A stretch of 64,000 bases of DNA from Bacillus sp. THAF10 (GTDB taxonomy: Bacteria; Bacillota; Bacilli; Bacillales; Bacillaceae_I), in the NCBI RefSeq assembly GCF_009363695.1, contig NZ_CP045403.1, positions 3,358,501-3,422,500 of the forward strand, written 5' to 3'. Each line of letters opens with the position of its first letter. Within the stretch, counting starts at the first letter, position 1. Below the pieces are notes generated by a model that had not been told where the DNA came from, did not search any database, and worked only from the letters and a program-made list of their open reading frames with translations. This document shows positions 25,584 to 34,761 of the stretch, piece after piece. Both the position numbers and the translations under genes were made by a program.

Positions 25584-27600
25584 GGAGAATCACCTCCTGA
25601 ATGATTGCTGTAACAAAATCAATAACTTGATCCATCAAGACATAAATGATGAAGCAGACAAGCACGATGATGATCATGCAGAATATCGTGGTGAGAATAT
25701 TACGTACTGTCCCCCAGAATTCAAAGGCATGAATCTCTTTAATCATGATAAAGAGAATAACGAGCGACCAGCCAATCATTATTTGATTCGAAAACACATA
25801 CAAGAACTCTTCATTCATGGTCAGTACATTCGACATCAAGGTGATAGGCACGATTAGTAGAATAACAGGAGCCAAAGAATAGATGGTTCCTATGTAAATG
25901 TCCGAAAACTTTCCTTCTCCATCATTGATCGTACTTACGAGATAATTCGCAATGACAAAAAGAAGAATAGGAAGGAATAGAAGAACAAAATCGACACCAA
26001 AATTTATCTGTTCAAAGGTGATGCCACCTCTGAAAATAAAGCCTGTAAAGTATTTACCAATAATAAATTCGATGTAAAGGACGAAATAAAGAATCGTTGC
26101 TGAAAGAATCGACACTCTTCTTTGACGCTTAATATAATAGAAGCTGTCTATTGGATGGCGTAAGAACTTTCCTAAGAATAAAAGTTCACTTATAAGCTTG
26201 AAATCTTTTATTTTCTGCCATCTATTTCTTACAGGAGCTAAAATTCCTTTTCTCTTGTCTACAAATAACAAGGTAGCCCTTATGGCAAACAAACCTATTA
26301 AAATTGCAAACACAAACGCTAGATTTTCATTCATCCACTTGTTTCGAATCTCCCAAAACGAATCAGAATATCCATAGACATTCCCAACAAGCTCAAAGGA
26401 TTCTAGTGCTTTTTCGTATTCCTGCTGCTTGTAATAGGCTTCCCCCATCGCATTATGAGCTAGCCCAATGGAGGAGTTCATCCGAAGTACTTCACTCCAA
26501 TACTCCTCACTCTCGAGATAAAGCCCTTCAGCGTAGAGTGCAATTCCCCCATGCATCATTTCTGCAAAGGCAGTAGGTTCTAAAAGCTGAACCGTGCCAC
26601 GCTCTCTATCGGTTATAAATATACGGCCTAAGCTATCTGTTGCTAACCCGGTTGGATCCATGAACAAGCCAAGACGGTTAGTGCCATCATCCTTTCCACC
26701 GAAGATAAAGAGCAGGTTTCCAAAGCTGTCATATTCATAGATTCTGCCATCCTTACTTAGGACAAAAAAGTTCCCAAGCGGCCCTATTGTTATATCTTGA
26801 AGATTGGTGGCATCCGAAATGTCGGGCCAAAAAATATTCCCACCAGAAATATTTAGTTTCCGAATGACCTCGAAGCTTGTCCCAGCTGTAATCGTGTACA
26901 CCAGACCTTTTTCATCAATTGATATATTGGTAGGCGCTGGCGGCACCTTCAAAAACATGCTGGAGCGCTGCTGGTCTGTTGTTAGAGCATCCTGAACAAT
27001 CGACATTAACGAAGGTCTTGTACGGTTTACCCCGAAAAATCCAAGGAATGTCCCGTCCTGCCCCACTTGAATGATACCGTTTGTGGAGCCCTCGCCAATA
27101 ATGTACAAATTACCTCGTTTGTCTACGGTTATTTTTTGCGGTTTATATGGAGTTCGTGTTCCAAACAATGGGGAATCTGGACGTCCGTATTCTTGAAGCA
27201 TTTCACCCTCTGCTGAAAAACGAAATACTTTTTCATTGGTGTAATCAGCAACAAAAATTTGACCTTCTTCATCTACAAATACTCCTGTAGGCATTTGAAG
27301 TGTTCCTTCTCCTACTTCCAAAAGCTTTTTGCCGTTTTTATCAAACTTGGTAATTTTCTTGGTTCCGGAATCTGCCACATACACATGGTTATTTTTATCA
27401 ATATAGACATCTTCCGGACTGACTATCTCACTCGTGCTTCCAAAAAGACCAACCGGAATATAGGCGGTTTGCGTTTCAATGATTTCCCAATCCGTAGACA
27501 CTGTTTCCGTTTTATACGGAACCGACAGGGAAGCAAAAGACTGCAAAGGAGAAAGGAGAAATAACCAAACAGTCAGTAAGCCTATGAAAATGCGCTTCAT
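25576..27600 (-). CDS. NHL-repeat propeller / TPR / Yip1-like membrane protein
   Basis: A 674-aa protein with a signal peptide (MKRIFIGLLTVWLFLLSPLQ) and an extracellular six-bladed NHL propeller (about 45-340) with repeated units such as PTGVFVDEEGQIFVADYTNE and PTGLATDSLGRIFITDRERG. A TPR-like segment (SIGLAHNAMGEAYYKQQEYE) and one transmembrane helix come next. A C-terminal Yip1-type multi-helix membrane domain (about 470-674) ends the protein. It lies between two permease pairs. A propeller outside linked to a membrane bundle suggests a sugar-sensing or scaffolding role at the importer, but no function is established. Confidence 0.75.
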   Translation of the reverse strand: MKRIFIGLLTVWLFLLSPLQSFASLSVPYKTETVSTDWEIIETQTAYIPVGLFGSTSEIVSPEDVYIDKNNHVYVADSGTKKITKFDKNGKKLLEVGEGTLQMPTGVFVDEEGQIFVADYTNEKVFRFSAEGEMLQEYGRPDSPLFGTRTPYKPQKITVDKRGNLYIIGEGSTNGIIQVGQDGTFLGFFGVNRTRPSLMSIVQDALTTDQQRSSMFLKVPPAPTNISIDEKGLVYTITAGTSFEVIRKLNISGGNIFWPDISDATNLQDITIGPLGNFFVLSKDGRIYEYDSFGNLLFIFGGKDDGTNRLGLFMDPTGLATDSLGRIFITDRERGTVQLLEPTAFAEMMHGGIALYAEGLYLESEEYWSEVLRMNSSIGLAHNAMGEAYYKQQEYEKALESFELVGNVYGYSDSFWEIRNKWMNENLAFVFAILIGLFAIRATLLFVDKRKGILAPVRNRWQKIKDFKLISELLFLGKFLRHPIDSFYYIKRQRRVSILSATILYFVLYIEFIIGKYFTGFIFRGGITFEQINFGVDFVLLFLPILLFVIANYLVSTINDGEGKFSDIYIGTIYSLAPVILLIVPITLMSNVLTMNEEFLYVFSNQIMIGWSLVILFIMIKEIHAFEFWGTVRNILTTIFCMIIIVLVCFIIYVLMDQVIDFVTAIIQEVILRV

Positions 27601-27617
27601 ACTCGTTTCTCCCCTTT

Positions 27618-28496
27618 CTACTTAATACCTGAATGTGCCATTGTATTCATTACTTGACTTTGCAGGATGATAAAGATGATTAAATTTGGAATAAACATAA
27701 TTAACGATGCGGCTGCCGCCATCCCTTGACCTGCTACCGTATTGCCTGTAGTGGCAGATGATAGGGTAGACATATAAAAGGCAAAGGTTTTTAAGTTTTC
27801 ATTATCAACAAACAAGGTTGAGGTTTCGGTATTATTCCAGACAAGCTGAAAGGATAATATCGCAATGGTGGCAATTGCCGGCTTCACCAGCGGAATGATG
27901 ATTTTGCGAAAAATTTGAAAATCTGTTGCCCCATCCATCTGAGCTGCCTCAATCAACTCATTTGGTATTTGATCAATGAATTGTTTAACGAGAAACAGGC
28001 CAATTGGCATTGCGATTAGCGGGAAAATATGAACAAGAAACGTGTCCAGTAATCCCACTTTCTCAATGAGCAAATAACGTGGTATCACTACAGCTGCAGA
28101 TACGAACATCAGCGCAAGTGTGTTAATTTCAAATATCGTTTTTTTCAATTTAAAGCGTTTCTTGGATAATGCGTACCCTGCCATCGTAGAAATTAATACG
28201 GTGACAAACACCACAATCAAGGTAATCGAAATACTGTTAAACAAGTACCGTGACATTGGAACGCCGGAAGTACTTGTGTTATTCATTAAATCAATAAAGT
28301 TCTGCATCGTCGGCTTTTGCACAAAAAAGCGTGGCGGATAAGCGAAAAGCTCATCAATCGGCTTAAAGGCGTGAGAAAAGACAAAGACGATTGGCATAGC
28401 CATAAAGATGGCGAGCGGTACTAAAAATGCGTAGAACTTTAATTGACTTCGGTGAAATCGATCTGGATTAATTTTTGTTCCATGAAATGCCGACAC
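27618..28496 (-). CDS. Carbohydrate ABC transporter permease (MalG type)
   Basis: A 292-aa permease with N-terminal helix [20 protein letters not shown] and EAA loop [20 protein letters not shown]. Six transmembrane segments are predicted. It lies 15 bp downstream of the MalF-type partner (28512-29405) and directly upstream of the propeller/Yip1 gene. The large solute-binding protein at 29395 is the likely delivery protein of this pair. Confidence 0.92.
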   Translation of the reverse strand: MSAFHGTKINPDRFHRSQLKFYAFLVPLAIFMAMPIVFVFSHAFKPIDELFAYPPRFFVQKPTMQNFIDLMNNTSTSGVPMSRYLFNSISITLIVVFVTVLISTMAGYALSKKRFKLKKTIFEINTLALMFVSAAVVIPRYLLIEKVGLLDTFLVHIFPLIAMPIGLFLVKQFIDQIPNELIEAAQMDGATDFQIFRKIIIPLVKPAIATIAILSFQLVWNNTETSTLFVDNENLKTFAFYMSTLSSATTGNTVAGQGMAAAASLIMFIPNLIIFIILQSQVMNTMAHSGIK

Positions 28497-28511
28497 ATCA
28501 TTACCTCCCCT

Positions 28512-29405
28512 TTAGTCTTTTTCGCCAAATAAACGCCAGGCAACCTTTGAAAATAGATAAACAATTAGTAGTAATAGTACCGAGATGGCTGCTGCGTACC
28601 CCATCTCGTATCGGATAAACCCATAATCCTCTAAGTGGTTGACCATCAACTGTCCGGCATATTGCGGCGTCGGGTTGGCACCTGATAACGCTACTCCAAT
28701 GGCACCTGCCTGGAAGGTTCCCACAACCGCCATGACAGCTCCAAACAGCATTTGTGGCTTCATTGAAGGTATGGTAATATAGAGAATTTCTTGAAATCTA
28801 TTTTTTATCCCGTCAATATAGCCAGCTTCATAGATTTCCTTGTTTATGTTTAAAACCCCTGAAAGCATGGCAAGAAATCCTACTCCCATGCTTCCCCAAA
28901 GCGTAACGACAATCATAATCGTCATCAGGTGATCTGGAGATTGCAGCCATTGTACTGGTTCAAAAATAACCCCCATCGTGATAAGAAGACTATTCAAATA
29001 TCCTGTTTGGTCTCCACTGAAGATAATCGTCCAGACAACAGCCATTGCAATCCCCGCTGTCATCGATGGCGAATAAATTATGAGGGCGAGGATGGTTCTC
29101 GGCCCCTTAGAAATTTGTGCAAGCATCCAAGCAAGCAGGAAAGATAAAATATATCCTCCCGGCCCGACAATTACCGCAAACATTAACGTGTTAGGCAGGA
29201 CGATTTGCATGAAGACCTCATCCTGTGTCAGCACACTGACATAGTTAGCAAGGCCGATAAAACTAGGCATCTCAATTGCGTTAAAGTACGTAAACGACAA
29301 GAGAATGGCTACCACAACTGGTATGATAATAAAGGTAGCGAAAAAGATTAAATATGGTGCAAGAAAGATTGATGTACTTGCATGCTTTTGAAGGCTACTC
29401 CTCAT
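28512..29405 (-). CDS. Carbohydrate ABC transporter permease (MalF type)
   Basis: A 297-aa permease with opening helix [20 protein letters not shown] and EAA loop [20 protein letters not shown]. The Ala of the canonical EAA is replaced by Gly, and the loop after DG is slightly longer than usual. It overlaps the 3' end of the 979-aa solute-binding protein gene by 11 bp, so the two should be translationally coupled and function together. Confidence 0.92.
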   Translation of the reverse strand: MRSSLQKHASTSIFLAPYLIFFATFIIIPVVVAILLSFTYFNAIEMPSFIGLANYVSVLTQDEVFMQIVLPNTLMFAVIVGPGGYILSFLLAWMLAQISKGPRTILALIIYSPSMTAGIAMAVVWTIIFSGDQTGYLNSLLITMGVIFEPVQWLQSPDHLMTIMIVVTLWGSMGVGFLAMLSGVLNINKEIYEAGYIDGIKNRFQEILYITIPSMKPQMLFGAVMAVVGTFQAGAIGVALSGANPTPQYAGQLMVNHLEDYGFIRYEMGYAAAISVLLLLIVYLFSKVAWRLFGEKD

Positions 29406-32334
29406 TTTCTTCCACCCAGCTTTCTACTTGTTCAATCGTTGGAATATGATACGGCTTGACCACTTTACCGTCCTTCATGTAGCCAAACTCCTCCATTTTC
29501 CGTCGCATTTCACGGTTTATCGTGACTACCGCGTCATCAACGGCAGAGCGTGTATTTTCCCCATCAAAGACCACTCGGTTCCATACATTACTGATTTCGC
29601 GCTCCACCATATACGTGTAAGGCGTTTTTGGCACTTCCTTCAAGTACTCCCATTGCTTTAAAATAACTTCTTTATGTTCCTCTGGCCATGGCAATTGCTT
29701 AAAGGCATCAAGGTTTGCTGTATTCCACATGTAGGAAGGACCATACATGATTTGCAGGGTCGTCGCAAAGTCGGTTTGCGTTTCCGTGGACATCCACCAT
29801 TTCAACAGCTCCCAAGCCTCGTCTTTATTTTTACTGCCGTTAAAAATCATTCCAGATTGGCCAGAGCCTGTTGCCCATCTTTCCACGGTTCCATTCTCCT
29901 GCTTCACACCAGGGTGCGGGGAGATGTCCCACCAACCAGAAAGCTCTGGGGCTGCTGATGTTAGCTCTACATAGGTTTGGAAGTTAGAGACACCTATTGG
30001 CAGGGTGGAATAACGGAAATGGTTATAGAAATTTGGCACCTGCAACGGCGTACTATAAATTGTATTTAAATCCGTCATTAGCTGAATTCCACGTAAGGTT
30101 TCATCACTATTAATCGTCGTTCCCATTCCATCCTCTTCATACAAATCTCCTTGATGTTGATAAATGAAAGGAGAGGTTGCTTGGAATGGCTTAAAGGCTA
30201 CTGCACCGGCAATTGGGGTATAGTAGTTTAATCCAAAGCGCTGCAGCTCTGGTAGAACGTTCACGACATCATCCCATGTATCAGGAACAGGGATATCAAG
30301 GGCATTCATAATATCCTTCCGATAAAACTGAACAAAGAAATCCTGTGTTTCTGGAATACCGTACACTTGATCATCAATCATCATTGGCAGGAAAGCCCCA
30401 GGTGAAAAATGACCAAGCGTATCATCAAAGTCATCAAACTGTCGTAGGTCATATGCTGCATCACGAATGGCAAGCTCGTAGGGAAGCCAGCTGCTGATTC
30501 CAAGTGCTAGATCAGGCTGACTGTTCGCAGCATTTGCGAGAATGAGTTTTTGCTCCGATGGCATAATGGAGAACCTGACTTTAATGCCCGTTTCTGGCGT
30601 AAAGTTCTGATCGGCCATGTTCTGCATCAATTCCACATATTGACGCGGTCTGTTCACCCAGACTTCCACAACATCATCGTCTACCTTCTCAGTTGCCAAA
30701 GTATTGGACTGGAAGGAGTGGAAAAATTTAAGAATAGATTCCTTTGTTTTAGCAAAAAATCCAAGCTCTGGTTTTGGTAACGCATCGTCACCATGAATAT
30801 ATAGTCGATCCATTATTAATGGCTGTTTTTTCAAGTCCAGTGTTGCTTTTCCAAGAAGCTGCGCGACAGAGCTAGAGCCTTCAGAAAGCTGTGTTAAGCG
30901 CGCTGGAATTTTATCAGGATCTGCCGCAAGCTCTCGCAGTCTTTCCACTGCAATTTGCAACGACACAATTTCTACTGATTCTCTTCCATTACTTAACTCA
31001 AGCAAATACTCACTTTCCGCTTCTAAATTATCTGCCCATGTAGAAAGCTTTTCTTCAATCTCAGGCATGTACTCGGTAATTCTCCACCCGCGTGAGCGAT
31101 CTTGGTTATTTCCAGTTAGTCGTTTAATGGATAAGCTGAGCTCTTCTATTCCTCTCATTACTTGATCCATTTCAAATAATGTCGTGTTAACAGGTGAGGC
31201 ATCAACTTTTAGTGTTAGGGTGTTTTTCCCCTTGTTTAAGTAAAATAATAATGGTTCTTCGTTTTCGTTGCTGAGCGTTTCATTCACCCAGTTTTTTTCC
31301 TGCTCAAAGGAGTAATGCTCCACTTCTTCAAATGGTACTTCTCCGTTAATCATGACGGTTCTAAACACCGGAAACCCGGTTTGTTTTTCCTGTAAGACCT
31401 TTAAGGAAATCTGGTAGTAGCCTGCTTCTTCTACTTCTATTTCCCATGAAGCTTGTTGTCCGCTCGTCTGCCATGAATCCCCGCCAAGCGCGTTAAGAAG
31501 GCGTCTGTCACGTTTATATGGGACAACAGAAGCGTCTTGTCTATTTACAGGTCTAATAAAAGAGCTATTTTTTATAGAAGGGTGCTCTGCTTCGACTGTT
31601 ACTGTCTCAGCGTTGGTGAGATTCCCCTCGTGTTTCTTTTGGTATTCTTCATATGTAGGGATCGTTCCCACACTGTTTACGTATACATTGCCAAGCAGCA
31701 TTTCTCCACGTAAATTCGTTAGGGTAATCGTGTTTTTGCCTTTTTTCAACTCATACTTTAAAGGTCTGGAGTGCAAATAACTGGAATCCTCCGCCTTTAC
31801 AAAATGCCATTTTTCAACCGACATCTGTGCTGGGATGATTTCATCTCCAAAACGGTCCTGCTCAAAATCATTCGTGGCACTTTTCCAATCCTTCGGGAAA
31901 ATGATACGGCGGCTCTCATAATACGGAAACTCACCGTTCACCTGAATCGATCCTTCAATAGGAACAATTCCTTCTCCTAGAGGATAATAATCAAAGCCAA
32001 GCTCATATAAACCGTCTTCGTCTACTTCCACTTCTATCGTGATAACATCTTGATCGCCCCAAGCATAAACCTGTTCCCCATACTCTTTACTTTCAGCACC
32101 AGAAAGCAGGCTATTCTCATCCTTGGATAAAAAATCAGTGGGAGCAACAACGCGCTCGACTTCTTGCGCGTTGTCTTGTCCCACTTCATTCCACTGCTTA
32201 AGGATTGATAGATAGCGAGGTTCAATGACTTGTTCTGCCACCTGCTCAAGGCTTTTCTCTTTATCAGCAAATGCGAGTTGGCCTGGTACTAGCAAAAGCA
32301 ATATTAATGACCAGAACATCATTTTACGTTTCAT
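29395..32334 (-). CDS. Extracellular solute-binding protein fused to N-terminal carbohydrate-binding-like modules
   Basis: A 979-aa exported protein (signal peptide [20 protein letters not shown]). Two beta-sandwich modules resembling galactose-binding/CBM domains appear at about residues 60-230 and 245-400: [20 protein letters not shown] with [12 protein letters not shown], then [19 protein letters not shown] with [14 protein letters not shown] helical linker follows. The last 410 residues are a family 1 solute-binding domain ([20 protein letters not shown], then the late motif [18 protein letters not shown]). Ordinary importer binding proteins are about 420-450 aa, so this is over twice the usual size. 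No lipobox is present, so anchoring may depend on the uncleaved signal or wall binding. Confidence 0.88.
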   Translation of the reverse strand: MKRKMMFWSLILLLLVPGQLAFADKEKSLEQVAEQVIEPRYLSILKQWNEVGQDNAQEVERVVAPTDFLSKDENSLLSGAESKEYGEQVYAWGDQDVITIEVEVDEDGLYELGFDYYPLGEGIVPIEGSIQVNGEFPYYESRRIIFPKDWKSATNDFEQDRFGDEIIPAQMSVEKWHFVKAEDSSYLHSRPLKYELKKGKNTITLTNLRGEMLLGNVYVNSVGTIPTYEEYQKKHEGNLTNAETVTVEAEHPSIKNSSFIRPVNRQDASVVPYKRDRRLLNALGGDSWQTSGQQASWEIEVEEAGYYQISLKVLQEKQTGFPVFRTVMINGEVPFEEVEHYSFEQEKNWVNETLSNENEEPLLFYLNKGKNTLTLKVDASPVNTTLFEMDQVMRGIEELSLSIKRLTGNNQDRSRGWRITEYMPEIEEKLSTWADNLEAESEYLLELSNGRESVEIVSLQIAVERLRELAADPDKIPARLTQLSEGSSSVAQLLGKATLDLKKQPLIMDRLYIHGDDALPKPELGFFAKTKESILKFFHSFQSNTLATEKVDDDVVEVWVNRPRQYVELMQNMADQNFTPETGIKVRFSIMPSEQKLILANAANSQPDLALGISSWLPYELAIRDAAYDLRQFDDFDDTLGHFSPGAFLPMMIDDQVYGIPETQDFFVQFYRKDIMNALDIPVPDTWDDVVNVLPELQRFGLNYYTPIAGAVAFKPFQATSPFIYQHQGDLYEEDGMGTTINSDETLRGIQLMTDLNTIYSTPLQVPNFYNHFRYSTLPIGVSNFQTYVELTSAAPELSGWWDISPHPGVKQENGTVERWATGSGQSGMIFNGSKNKDEAWELLKWWMSTETQTDFATTLQIMYGPSYMWNTANLDAFKQLPWPEEHKEVILKQWEYLKEVPKTPYTYMVEREISNVWNRVVFDGENTRSAVDDAVVTINREMRRKMEEFGYMKDGKVVKPYHIPTIEQVESWVEENEE

Positions 32335-32384
32335 ATCTAATCCCCATCCCCTTCACAGTTGAGCTCATTCATCACGATTATATC

Positions 32385-33758
32385 TTATTGACCAATCGCT
32401 TCTTTACCTTCTTTGTACTTTTGATTTGCTAATTCATTAATTTGAGCAGCATAATCTTCAATTTTAAGTTCGCCTTTAATACTTGCATCAATCAATCCAG
32501 CGATATTGACGTTCGGGTTGTCTCCAACAGCGACACCAGTTGGTGCTTCCCATCTTGATTGAACAAAGCCTGGTACTGTTTTCACAGGCTCTACAATTCC
32601 TTTTCCAAGGTTGTCATAGGCTGTACGTAATCCAGGAATATCCTGCACTTCAAAGAATGCATCTAATACTTCTTCGTCTTGTGTAACAGGTAGGTTGTTA
32701 ATTGCTTTTTCATGTTCTACCGCTAAATCAATACGCTTTAAGAATCCTTCTTTACCAAAGCTCATCCATTTAGCAAATGTGTAAGCTTCCTCAGGATGCT
32801 CTGTAGATTTAGAGATTCCCATAAAGTCATTTACGATGACTGTTCTTCCACCAGGTGTTCCAACAAAATCCCAATCAAAATCAAGGTTTTTAGAGAAGTT
32901 TTCTACTGCCCAAGAACCGTCCCAATTTAGACCAATTCCACCGCTAGCAAATACTTCACCGGCATGCTCCCCATTAAAGTTCGCTTTTTGATCATCCGTT
33001 AGGTTGTCATAAGAATACCCGTTTGTTACAAAGTTGCTTGTTAGGTTTACACCAGAAATAAATTCATTGCTATCTAAGTGATACTCACCATCATTAAAGG
33101 TATACCAGCCAATTGCTTCGTTTACTGCTGAAGGATACCAATCAACAATCGCGAATGGGTTGTTTAAACCAACTACTCCATTTTTTACATTTGTGATAGA
33201 GCGTACAGATTCAGTAAATTCATCAACGGAAAAACCATATTCAGGTACATCCAGGTTTGCCTGGTTGTAAAGGTCTTTATTTACAAAATAACCAAGGAAA
33301 TGCTGTGCACTTGGAATAGCGTAAATAGACTCATTGTATGTAACAGAGTTTGTGACAACTTCAGGAATTTTGGCAAATTCCTCATCTGCTTTTGCCATTT
33401 CTGTTACATCTAGTAACCAGTCATTAGCAAGACCAGTTGGCACTTGAGAAACCATAAATAAATCTGGCATCGCATTTGCACTTGCCGCAGAAGATAACGA
33501 GTTGTTCCAATCATCCGTTGCAATCGACTCATCAATTTCTACTTTAATGTTTGGATGTTCCTCTTCAAATGCATCAATCATTAAACGCTCAAGATTTTGA
33601 TCTTCTTCCGTTCCAAGAGCCCAGCTTGCAAATTTAATCGTTACTTGATCTTCCTTGCTTTTTTCATCGTTTGTTTCATTTGATGCATTATTGTTACTGC
33701 ACCCAACCACAAGCATGAACGACGCAAGAATGGCGATCCAAGGCTTTACCAACTTCAT
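32385..33758 (-). CDS. Carbohydrate ABC transporter solute-binding lipoprotein
   Basis: A 457-aa lipoprotein with signal peptide MKLVKPWIAILASFMLVVGC ending at the lipobox Cys. The family 1 solute-binding signatures are present (ERLMIDAFEEEHPNIKVEID, then the late EHPEEAYTFAKWMSFGKEGF). The start at 33758 has a well-spaced GAGGGG; an ATG two codons earlier at 33764 is possible. First gene of the long importer operon, with LacI-type and cre sites upstream. In the related Listeria locus such a protein binds sophorooligosaccharides. Which of the two permease pairs it serves is not clear from order alone. Confidence 0.92.
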   Translation of the reverse strand: MKLVKPWIAILASFMLVVGCSNNNASNETNDEKSKEDQVTIKFASWALGTEEDQNLERLMIDAFEEEHPNIKVEIDESIATDDWNNSLSSAASANAMPDLFMVSQVPTGLANDWLLDVTEMAKADEEFAKIPEVVTNSVTYNESIYAIPSAQHFLGYFVNKDLYNQANLDVPEYGFSVDEFTESVRSITNVKNGVVGLNNPFAIVDWYPSAVNEAIGWYTFNDGEYHLDSNEFISGVNLTSNFVTNGYSYDNLTDDQKANFNGEHAGEVFASGGIGLNWDGSWAVENFSKNLDFDWDFVGTPGGRTVIVNDFMGISKSTEHPEEAYTFAKWMSFGKEGFLKRIDLAVEHEKAINNLPVTQDEEVLDAFFEVQDIPGLRTAYDNLGKGIVEPVKTVPGFVQSRWEAPTGVAVGDNPNVNIAGLIDASIKGELKIEDYAAQINELANQKYKEGKEAIGQ

Positions 33759-33796
33759 TAACATACACCCCTCAATTTATTATTTCACTGCTTATC

Positions 33797-33917
33797 GAAA
33801 CGTTTCAATTCGTTCGCAAAAATAAAAAGGAGAGTAAAATCAACCTTTTATCTTTGTTTCATCTGCAATTGATACGTTTCACTAACGTCATTATACTCCC
33901 TCTTGAAAACGATTACA
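33797..33917. promoter_or_regulatory. LacI-type operator and cre site upstream of the importer operon
   Basis: GAAACGTTTC at 33797-33806 is a perfect palindrome, with a variant GATACGTTTC at 33871-33880. TGAAAACGATTACA at 33904-33917 fits the CcpA catabolite-response consensus at every fixed position. Together they suggest induction by the glucan plus carbon catabolite repression. Confidence 0.75.
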
Positions 33918-34022
33918 ATAATATTTTCGAAATATTTTCGTAGACTGATAGATTTGTTTGAAAGTTCTTACTACATAAGGGATTGGAATCAATTTCCTTT
34001 ATTTCTAGGTTTGTGAAACAAA

Positions 34023-34057
34023 TAAAAAAGAACCGATCCCTCTAGTAGAATCGATTC
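34023..34057 (-). terminator. Terminator beyond the DUF1854 gene
   Basis: On the minus strand GAATCGATTC pairs with GGATCGGTTC (10 bp, three G-U pairs) and is followed by TTTTTT. The dispersed repeat copy B lies between it and the DUF1854 stop codon. Confidence 0.75.
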
Positions 34058-34084
34058 GATAAAAACTATCTGAAAAGACTTTCC

Positions 34085-34232
34085 GTTGAATGCCGCTGTT
34101 GATTTCCGCAAATGGCTCCGCGTCCTGCGGGGCGATATATAAACCTCCTCGGCTGCGCCTGTGGGGTCTCCAGTCTATCGCTTCGTTCCCGCGTGGAGTC
34201 TCCGCCATTTTCTCCAATCATCAGCTAGGTAC
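34085..34232 (+). repeat. Dispersed palindromic repeat, copy B
   Basis: It contains GTTGATTTCCGCAAATGGCT, CGCGTCCTGCGGGGCGA, ACCTCCTCGGCTGCGCCTGT and GGGGTCTCCAGTCTATCGCT, ending near CCAATCATCAGCTAG. It aligns closely with copies C and D and has the same orientation. It lies in the 500-bp gap after the DUF1854 gene. Confidence 0.85.
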
Positions 34233-34266
34233 TGCTTATAATCAGGATAAATCTACGACATTCCGT

Positions 34267-34761
34267 TTAAATTACTTTTGAAAGCTCTTTTCTACTAGAG
34301 AGATCGAGTGATTTTAGACTACGTATTTCACATCTTTTCCCGTCCATGTCGGTAATAATAATTCGGTTTTGGGGTAGCACTGTGAGGTGTTCATGAATAT
34401 TTCTCATCATTAGCTTCATTTTCCCACGGTCTGTCTCTAAGTTGAAAGTCCATAAACCAGGCTCTTCTTTTATCGAAAGGACTCTAGTAACTTCAGGAAT
34501 TACATAACGCACATGCAGCTCTTGCTTGAGGGCTTTTTGACTTTCCTTATCTAAATCCTCTATGTTATGGATGATTCCTAATTCGGTTTCCCCATTCCAG
34601 ACGGATAGGTGTTCATAAGGAGCAGAAAATGGAAAGGCTCGATGAATCGATATCTCCTCCAATACTTTCCCTCCAACTCTCATTTGCAAGGGACCACTAT
34701 CACACTTAAAAAACGCCACTTCATCAGACCGAAAGATTTTGATATCGTAAAGCTCGCTCAT
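34267..34761 (-). CDS. DUF1854 domain protein
   Basis: A 164-aa protein recognised as DUF1854 from RVGGKVLEEISIHRAFPFSA and the later YVIPEVTRVLSIKEEPG and NIHEHLTVLPQNRIIITDMD. In proteobacteria this family is encoded beside an exporter-type ABC protein in cyanophycin gene clusters. Here it overlaps the ABC gene by 4 bp (ATGA), so the pair is conserved but the context is sugar metabolism. No signal peptide or membrane segment is visible. Its biochemical role is unknown. Confidence 0.8.
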   Translation of the reverse strand: MSELYDIKIFRSDEVAFFKCDSGPLQMRVGGKVLEEISIHRAFPFSAPYEHLSVWNGETELGIIHNIEDLDKESQKALKQELHVRYVIPEVTRVLSIKEEPGLWTFNLETDRGKMKLMMRNIHEHLTVLPQNRIIITDMDGKRCEIRSLKSLDLSSRKELSKVI

